Made by a program: the position numbers and the translations under genes. From Anastrepha obliqua (taxonomy: Eukaryota > Arthropoda > Insecta > Diptera > Tephritidae), in assembly GCF_027943255.1 (NCBI RefSeq), contig NC_072893.1, forward strand, positions 61,040,001 through 61,104,000: DNA of 64,000 nt. Reading direction: 5' to 3'. The notes under the pieces are model-generated. The model did no database searches. It saw only the letters and a list, made by a program, of their open reading frames with translations, and was not told where the DNA came from. Positions 57,043 to 64,000 of this stretch are shown here, one piece after another; within the stretch, counting starts at the first letter, position 1, and every line of letters starts with the position of its first letter.

Positions 57043-57990
57043 TTAACCATTAACCCTTAACCCGATCTTTAATCGCTGCACTATGTCAAAGTCTCCAGCG
57101 AAGTTCATACACCATCGTCTGCGATATACGTCGTCGCCAGCGCGTAAAGGTTCAATAATCTTCCGCAAAATCATTCTCTCAAACATTTCTGGAGACACCC
57201 CATCGGATGTAGCCGTCGTCCAAGCTTCAGCGGGCATGGTGAGAGACTTATAAAGTGTGGTTTTTGTCCGTCGTGAGAGGAATTTTCTATTCAATTGCCT
57301 ACTTTTAGTAGTCCAAAGAATCACTTGTTGGCAAAGAGATTTTCCATTGGACATTATTAGGTTTGTTAAAGCTTCACTTGTCCTCATTCGCTTCTGTCCA
57401 GCTTAGAAAAGATTGAAATAACGCCAGCAAATGTACGCCCTTATAATATATGGTGCCTGGGCGAATAAATTCTGAGACTCACAAATATCAAAAGCATTAG
57501 GTTAAAGAAGTCACACGAAAGAGAGTCAAACCGTCTGAAACCTTGTTTCAAATGACTCGAAGTGGTCCTTTCCAATTTCAATGGAGCCGCTGGTACTGCT
57601 CAACGTCAGTTTGCACAGCCATATTAGTTTGGATACCAAAATCAGACATCGCGGCATATAGGCAACTCCTTTCCATGCTGTCGAAAGCGGCTTTTTATAT
57701 TCTATGATACTCGATCTGTGTTTCGATTCTGATTTCATGGGTATTTTTCAAGACTTTGGATATTTTCCAAGACTTGTGAATAGCTCTGGTCAATTGGGGA
57801 TTTTCCAGATCTGAAGCCACACTGATAAGGTCCAATTAGTTGGTCGGTGGTTGGTTCTAGTCTTTCGCACAATACGCTCGATAGGACCTTGTATGCGATA
57901 TTTTGAAGACTTGCTCAGCGGTAGTTGGGAAAGATTGCAGGATCACCCTTTTTAAGGATTGGGTAGGGCATTACATATTGAGCCGACACG
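57043..57990 (-). mobile_element. Degenerate LINE reverse transcriptase
   Basis: Read on the minus strand over several frames: ILKKGDPAIFPNYR, NIAYKVLSSVLCERL, LIGPYQCGFRSGKSPID (a classic LINE polymerase block), KLIWLCKLTLSSTSGSIEIG, FDSLSCDFFNL, then a deletion that removes the catalytic FADD region, and the thumb SRRTKTTLYKSLTMP and AEAWTTATSDGVSPEMFER. Many stops. Same family as 7050-7612. Confidence 0.82.
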
Positions 57991-59717
57991 TTATTTTATC
58001 TGTCAAAGTCCAAAATATCGACAGATTAAATTCCAACCGCTAGCCTGACAGGGTGGAGAGAAAGCATACTTGGTATTTGAAGTACTTCGTCAAGTAAGCG
58101 AACATCTCGCGTACTTTGCGACGGTCGGCTACGACATTTTCGAATAGTCTGCTAAGTATTGCAATATTCGGTTTTCATAATTTTTTGTGTTGCGGTAATG
58201 TAACTCTTATTAACTATGCTTCAATACTCCCTCAAGATAGCTGCCAAACAACAACATTGTGTGTAAATATGGCGGTAGTGGGGCTCCCAATACCTCGTTA
58301 TGACTTTTATTGTTATTTTGCCTATTAGTATTCCTTACATAAGGAGTGTATTATTAAAAAAATTTGACAGTATGCTAATCTTAAAAAATAGTAAGCGTTA
58401 TTTTTTTTTTTTAAAGTCGCACAACCTACATATTGTAAATATACAATATATATATATATATATATATATATGCATACAATGGCGTACAGAAACAGTGATT
58501 TATTATAATTAGAGCATTAATAAAAGTTAAAATAACAACCCAACTGCTTGGCGCATTATATAATTTAATTAACACCTTAGTTTGCTTTTTGGTAGATGCT
58601 AAATCCAATACGCCTTTTTGAAATTACTATACGGCCATACAAAATTAGCATAATTCTTTAAACTAAATAGTTCATAAATAATTACTAGAACTATTCGCAT
58701 TGTTGCCAAAATAATTAAGGGGTTATGGATCGCTAGTTTTTGGAACGTTCATCACAAATTGAGAAATTCTATGATAAATACATACATATGTATGTGCAAA
58801 AAAAAACAAAAACTGTTAGTGCCAAAACTGGCTCTTTATTCGTATCAGTATCAATGCCGAATGGAACGACAAACTACATTTTTTGTTATTATTATAGAAA
58901 TAAAATATTTATAACTGCGTTGCACGATGAAGTTATAGTCAAGTGGGCCAAATTTAGTATATTAATAAAAGTATATTTTACTTAGAAACTAGTCGAGATT
59001 TGTAAGATTTTAATTATTTACTGAAGTTATACTGGAATAGGCTTTAGTATTCCGGTAATATTGTATATTGTAATAGAAAATAACTACGTAAAAAGAAGTA
59101 ATATTAGGAATATTAGAAACCACGATGAATGCCAAATTTATTAAAAAGCAAACAGCTACTCTGACACTTGGAGTGAGGGAATAAATTTGAACAAATTTAT
59201 TGTAACAAATTATGAACTTATAAGAATTAGCAATGTAAATACAAGTTACTTTATTTTACGAAGTATTATAATGTACATACATAAATCAATTAGGATATTG
59301 AAAACTGACAGCTTTAATAACTTATAGTAAAATTATAAAAACATATTCAAAACGTTACATTTATAATAAATTAATAAAAACCAGCATGCGTATGTATGTG
59401 CGTAAACCTGTACTTTCAGTATTACATATTCACAATAAAATTTTATATAAACCGTAGTTTTTTTGTTGTTGTTACCTTAAGAGGTGCAGAAACACTTCAA
59501 CTAAAAAAAGTTACACTGTATTATAGACAAAAAATCCCACCAGGTTCCTTAACGGCTTCCAAAGTTGTTGGGTCAGCTGAATCCGTATCTGAAGTCAGAG
59601 TTTTCGGGTCGCCTGAGGTTTAGGCTCGGTTAGGTTGACTTGGCTGGCTGAAATCCATCACATAGAGCTATTGGTCCTTAGTGGTACAAGATGGAGCTTG
59701 GCCCTTACGTTTCCTTG
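57991..59717. other. Intergenic DNA with a TA microsatellite
   Basis: (TA)n at about 58447-58472. Short open frames have no known domain. Confidence 0.45.
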
Positions 59718-59719
59718 TA

Positions 59720-60640
59720 AAGGGTGTTTTTTTAGAGGTTAGGTTTTCAAGTTGGCACTACTTTTTTCGTAGATGGTCTTTTTGACACCTGTCACTTGAT
59801 TTATGCTCAGTTTGGTTTGCCATTTCATAATGAATAGACTTACACCTGAACAACGTTTGCAAATCGTGCAAATTTATTACGAAAGTAATGGTTCGGTTCG
59901 CGCGACGCATCACAAGAAAATTTTGTTCAGCGATGAAGCTCACTTTTGGTTGAATGGGTATGTCAATAAGCAAAATTGTCGCATTTGGAGTGAACATAAT
60001 CCACAAGCCATTGCTGAGACGCCGTTACATCCTCAAAAAGTCACTGTTTGGTGTGCTCTATGGGCAGAGGGAATCATTGGTCCATATTTCTTTAAAAATG
60101 AAGCCGGCCATAATGTTACAGTCAATGGAGAGCGCTATAGAGCCATGATTAATGACTTTTTCGTGCCCGAATTAGACGATGTTGATGTGGACGACCGTTG
60201 GTTCCAACAAGACGGCGCCATACAGCCAACGCAACAATCGATTTATTGAAGCAAACTTTTGGTGAGCGCATTATCTCGCGCCGTGGACCTGTGGCGTGGC
60301 CTCCAAGATCGTGCGATATAACACTGCTGGACTATTTCTTGTGGGGCTATGTGAAGTCGCTTGTCTACGCGGATAAGCCCGAGATGATTGACGTCTTGGA
60401 AGAGAATATTCGGCGCGTTATTGCTGACATACGGCCCCAATTGCTGCAAAAAGTGGTCGAAAATTGGGCCTCTCGGCTGGAATTTATTCGAGCCAGCCGC
60501 GGCGGCCACTTTCCCGAAATCATTTTTAAAACATAATGGCAAACCCTTATCTTTATAATAAAGCTAAAATTAACATTATAACATTAAATTATATACGTTT
60601 TTTTCATCTTGAAAACCTAACCTCTAAAAAAAACACCCTT
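59720..60640 (+). mobile_element. Mariner-like element with internal deletion
   Basis: TA at 59718-59719 and 60641-60642; inverted ends AAGGGTGTTTTTTTAGAGG continuing TTAGGTTTTCAAG are matched almost perfectly at the right end over ~35 bases. The transposase starts at 59830 (MNRLTPEQRLQIVQIYYESN) and after ~26 residues jumps to KILFSDEAHFWLNGYVNKQN, deleting most of the DNA-binding domain. All catalytic regions remain (LFSDEAHF, WFQQDGA, PPRSCDITLLDYFLWGYV), but a short deletion at about 60222 shifts the frame between the second and third. The second frame runs to TAA at 60534. Confidence 0.88.
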
Positions 60641-61115
60641 TAGTACGCTTCTTCTTCGTTTGCGAATCTAAGTAAGCTCTGAAGCTCTAACCTCGAGAGA
60701 CATTCTAACCTCTCATATTGCTCCTAAATATTTTATTGGGGTTCTAGCTAATGCAGTATGCAAAGTTCGTATTAGTACACCCTCTTACAAATAAAAATAC
60801 CACCTATATTTTCAAATTTACTTTAAAGCAATTGATTTCAATCGTAGTGCGGTATTGTAATTTTCATAAAAAATAGAATAATAACAAAAACTCCGAAATA
60901 TTTGCATAGAATTGAAAAAAATAGCTTTAGTAGCAGTGTAGCTATTTCTAGTTCAGGCAAAATTCGTATTAGTACACTTATTATGCGTTGGATTTGTAAA
61001 CAATTTGTTGGTATTTACCGTTATTTTCGAAACGATTGTGTTAAACATTCAATGTTTAACCTTGGGCAGTTGCGTTTTAGTAGCCATTTGTTGAAGTTCG
61101 CGGAGTTAGTTTGCA

Positions 61116-62498
61116 ATGTCGCCTCAAGTAAGTGAATTATCAAACGAAACTAGGAGATTAATAAGAAATATGAACAAAAACGGAAAGTCTTTACGCGAAA
61201 TTGCGAGAACATTGCAGAAAAGTGTGTCTACAAAACAAAACGTAGTCAAAATTTATAGAGACAGTGGAAGGATTGACAAAAAGCTTCGAAATGTGAACAG
61301 GGCAAAGCTTGGACAGAGGCACAAGACTTATTTGAAACGCCTTATCAAGAAAGATCCCACCGTCAGCGGAGTTTCACTAGCTGCAGAACTAGAAAAATAC
61401 TTTTCTATCAAAGTTACACCTCAAACAGTGCACAATTATGTAAAAAAATTGGAATTTAGAGGCAGAACTGCGGTTAGAAAACCGTATGTAAGCTCAGTCA
61501 ATAGAAGAAAGCGTGTTATATTCGCCAGGCAATATTTAAACAAAAATATGCGGTTTTGGAAAAGGGTAATTTTTTCAGACGAGTGTAAATCTATACTAAT
61601 ATTATAAAGAGGAAAACTTTGTTTGTTTGTTTGTTTGGTTGTAATGAATAGGCTCAAAAACTACTGGACCGATTTTAAAAATTCTTTCACCATTCGAAAG
61701 CTACATCATCCACGAGTAACATGGATTATATTTTATTTTGGAAATAGGGCTCGAGATATAGGTCAAAACGTGGATCCGGGTAACCTTCGGATGTGTATGC
61801 ACAATATGGGTATCAAATGAAAGCTGTTGATAAGTGCTTTAATACGGGGTAATTTTCATACCTATTGATGACTAGGGTCTCGAAATATATGCCAAAACGT
61901 GGACCCGCCGTGTCTTTGCCCAGCGAAGCGGGCCGGGTTTGCTAGTTTAATATAAAAATGTCCGATGGACGCATACAAATTTGGAGAGAGTGTAATACTA
62001 GCCTTCAAAAACGAAATTGCAGCCTTCTTTCAAGCACGGTGGTGGTTCTCTTATGGTATTGGGATGTTTCGGGGCAAACGGAGTGGGAAAGTTGCATTTT
62101 ATTGATGGAGTTATGACTGCGAGGCAATATATTGATATTTTAAAAAAGAATCTAGGCAAAAGTGCCAAAAAATTGGGTAGCAAAAAAAAATTTATATTTC
62201 AACAAGATAACGACCCTAAGCATACGGCGTTGGATACAAGGTTATGGATCCTTTGTAACTGTCCAAATTATCTCAAAACACCACCACAAAGCCGGGATAT
62301 TAATCCCATAGAAAATTTAATGGTCGATTTTCAAAAAGCAACTGAAACATCATCAAATAAGGAACCGAGAACATTTAAAAAAGTTCTCAAATCAGAGTGG
62401 AAGAAGATTTCTCCAAATCTCACAAAAAATTAGTGCAATCTATGCCGAAGAGATTGTCTGCTGTTCTAAGGCAACGAGGGTATCCTACAAAATATTAA
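61116..62498 (+). pseudogene. Tc1-like transposase pseudogene (Helitron inside)
   Basis: ATG 61116. Paired helix-turn-helix domain (LSNETRRLIRNMNKNGKSLR, EIARTLQKS; then TVSGVSLAAELEKYF, VTPQTVHNYVKKL), the first catalytic region VIFSDECK cut at 61589 by the Helitron and resuming at 61946 with FNIKMSDGR, then HGGGSLMVLGCFGANGVGKL, IFQQDNDPKHTA with the second Asp and INPIENL with the final Glu. Besides the insertion there are one-base frameshifts near 62010 and 62420; the last frame ends RQRGYPTKY. Otherwise all DDE residues are present. Confidence 0.88.
61590..61945 (+). mobile_element. Non-autonomous Helitron
   Basis: 356 bp that begin TCTATACTAATATTATAAAG, contain a TTTG run and GGGTATCAAATGAAAG, and end with a short hairpin (GCCCAGCGAAGCGGGC) 11 bases before the terminal CTAG. 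Removing it rejoins the Tc1 transposase codons exactly (AAA then TTT), so it landed between an A and a T without duplicating bases. All of these are Helitron hallmarks. It encodes no helicase. Confidence 0.9.
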
Positions 62499-62772
62499 TT
62501 TTCTGAACTATCTTTTATTTACTCTTTAAATCATTAAAAATACATGTGTGCTAATACGAATTTTGCTTCTGTGAAAAGTGCTAATTTTTTTCTTTCTTAT
62601 TTTTTTTTTTTGCAATTCAATACACTTTGTAAGCGGTTTTGTCATTTGGCCTTATTTTAGTTAATTATCTATAAAATAAAACGGATTCAATCATTTGTTT
62701 TAAAATTAATTTGAAAATACACGTGGTTTCTTTATTTATAAGGGGGTGTACTAATACGAATTTTGCATACTG

Positions 62773-63933
62773 TATGTCCGAATATTTTACAAGTAAATTC
62801 ACCCGTTGCGATATTTTTCGAGAGATAACATCACGTTCTGTCTCATTCACTCTGTCAGTAAATTCACCCGTTTCGTTATTTTTCGAGAGATAACATCACG
62901 TTCTGTCTCATTCACTCTGTCAGTAAAATGTGGACAATCACTAGCTAATTAAGCGCAGCATAAAATTTTTCACTGCAGAATCAAAATTTAATAGCTTTTA
63001 TGTAATAAATACCACTTTGAAGTTAAATATTTTTTTACTTATTGGTTTTAGTGTAAAATTAAGCTCAAATCAAACGAAGTTATTGGTCCATGTTTCCATA
63101 TTTTTAAACAACACGTTCGGCGCGAAATAATTTCTGCAATATTACGATAGCCAATTAGCTACAGGCCATCACAAAAGTAATATCCTTTGCCATCACTTGC
63201 AAATTGCAAACCGACGTTGATTAGGCAGCAGGCAGAAGAGCACAACATACCAGTAGTGCGATTTCCAAATTATTCAGCAACAATTTTGGTTAATTGCAAT
63301 GCTTGACATACTTTTATCGATTTTTTAGTTAACTTTGACAGTTTTCTAATGATAATTGTTTATAGCTTAGCTACGAATATTTTGAAATAGAAAAGTGTAA
63401 CGGTAACATTAATTAGCATTTTCAATAAAAAAAAAAACCAAGCGAAAACCTAACGGAAAGAAAGTTTTAGTAAGTAGAATGTTATGTATTGGTTACATGT
63501 AAAGGTGAAACTTTCTTGCGAAGTACAATGGCGTTCCAGTTTTTTGGATTTGATGGTAAAATCGAAATGCTTTTCATTGGGGACTGTTCCTTTCATTCGG
63601 ACGTTGAGCGATTTCAAAGGTTATACCGCCTGACTCCGGGTGATGTGTACATAGTTCTAGACATGTGCACAAGAAATTTCGAAATGTGTTTTATTAAGTT
63701 AAACTTTCACATCCCTTGGGCACTGCATACATAGCTTAATTATGTACTCAAATGCAACTCTGTACAAATCAGCTGATATTGTAACTTTTGTTTTGTTTCT
63801 GCTGCTACACGTGCTGTGGAATATGTGGCTCTGATTATAAATGCAAAAAACAGAAGTAATTTTTGCTGTATAATTTCGTGTATTCATAAACTAACTAATA
63901 ACAGATAAGAAGTGGAAGTAAGAATAAACAGCC
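62773..63933. other. Intergenic DNA with a 65-bp tandem repeat
   Basis: A 65-bp unit starts at 62792 and again at 62857 (about two mismatches), with a partial third start at 62922. Downstream, 63529-63735 holds a 68-codon frame from a reasonable ATG (ACAATGGCG) with a mixed, protein-like composition (MAFQFFGFDGKIEMLFIGDC) but no family I recognise. This region should contain the promoter of the gene starting at 63934; no motif stands out. Confidence 0.45.
63529..63735 (+). CDS. Small open reading frame, unrecognised
   Basis: 68 codons from ATG to TAG. Composition is balanced (Gly, Asp, Phe, Cys, aliphatic residues; includes VERFQRLYRLTPGDVYIVLD) and not low-complexity, in contrast to most chance frames in this AT-rich DNA. 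No splice or family evidence. It could be an exon of an unannotated gene or chance. Confidence 0.2.
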
Positions 63934-64000
63934 ATGGACTCACATGATATATTCCTTCAACTAACAAGGGGTGCACGCTTTACGCACTCTAAACCTAGAA
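63934..64000 (+). CDS. Start of a DEAD-box RNA helicase, DDX52/Rok1-like (runs off the window)
   Basis: ATG in a good context (CAGCCATGG) opens a frame to the window end: MDSHDIFLQLTRGARFTHSK. The DDX52 proteins of animals begin with the same pattern (Met-Asp-x-His-Asp-hydrophobic-Phe, then x-x-Leu-x-x-Gly-Ala-x-Phe). DDX52/Rok1 is a nucleolar helicase for small-subunit rRNA processing. Only 22 codons are visible, so the helicase motifs themselves cannot be checked; the call rests on N-terminal resemblance. Confidence 0.55.
   Translation, partial: MDSHDIFLQLTRGARFTHSKPR

Larger units (their letters stand above)
60754..62772 (+). mobile_element. Tc1-like transposon with IR/DR ends, interrupted by a Helitron
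   Basis: 2,019 bp including the insertion. Outer ends CAGTATGCAAARTTCGTATT are inverted copies of each other and followed by AGTACACCC. A second copy of the TTCGTATTAGTACAC-type word occurs ~200 bases inside each end (60964 and about 62552-62568), giving the IR/DR arrangement of many Tc1 elements. The right flank is TA; the left flank now reads TG, a probable mutation of TA. It contains a transposase pseudogene. Confidence 0.88.

Noticed and set aside
1..64000. CRISPR array, bacterial operon or phage features
   Set aside because: No regularly spaced direct repeats of that type; spliced genes and element types are those of an insect nucleus.

Overview
This is a stretch of insect nuclear DNA, AT-rich and full of mobile elements. 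It is most likely from a higher fly (Diptera, Brachycera) and probably a tephritid-like acalyptrate. That placement rests on small spliced introns, two fly-type ion-channel genes, many mariner/Tc1 elements and a tRNA-derived SINE repeated seven times; I could not run a species-level search.

Host genes. (1) 9952-11488 (+): a two-exon, ~485-residue Cys-loop ligand-gated channel subunit with a signal peptide, a C-x13-C loop, four membrane segments and the Pro-Ala-Arg motif before M2 that marks anion (chloride) channels. (2) 17915-54085 (+): a cyclic-nucleotide-gated (CNG) channel of the long-tailed, Cngl-like type. I could place fourteen coding exons, about 1,530 codons, covering S1-S6, pore, C-linker, nucleotide-binding domain and a very long disordered C-terminal tail. 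The intron phases show that at least one exon between 22607 and 31967 is still missing. (3) 63934-64000 (+): the first 22 codons of a gene that looks like the DEAD-box RNA helicase DDX52/Rok1. A short open frame at the extreme left (2-169) may be the tail of another gene.

Mobile DNA. 1-9900: SINE copies, two unrelated LINE 3' ends, a mariner scrap and a 1.6-kb A-rich simple-sequence block. 11500-17900: several decayed mariner-type transposases and a TTAA-flanked MITE. CNG introns: an intact-looking piggyBac element (27684-30163, with TTAA duplication, a spliced transposase and all catalytic Asp present); a complete but inactivated hAT element (36702-39312, with perfect 8-bp duplication) sitting inside an older mariner; a near full-length mariner (49727-50983); internally deleted mariner-like elements; fold-back MITEs; and Tc1 fragments. 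Right flank: a degenerate LINE (57043-57990), another internally deleted mariner-like element (59720-60640) and a Tc1 element (60754-62772) into which a 356-bp Helitron has jumped, leaving an exactly readable A|T target.

The CNG exons found keep open frames and usable splice sites despite this load, so the element insertions are confined to introns. I found no CRISPR array, no rRNA and no convincing free-standing tRNA gene. The best candidates for something undescribed are the 16-bp palindrome present three times in the piggyBac element, the repeated LPxxxRLxxLxxxQ helix in the CNG tail, and the set of internally deleted mariner-like elements.
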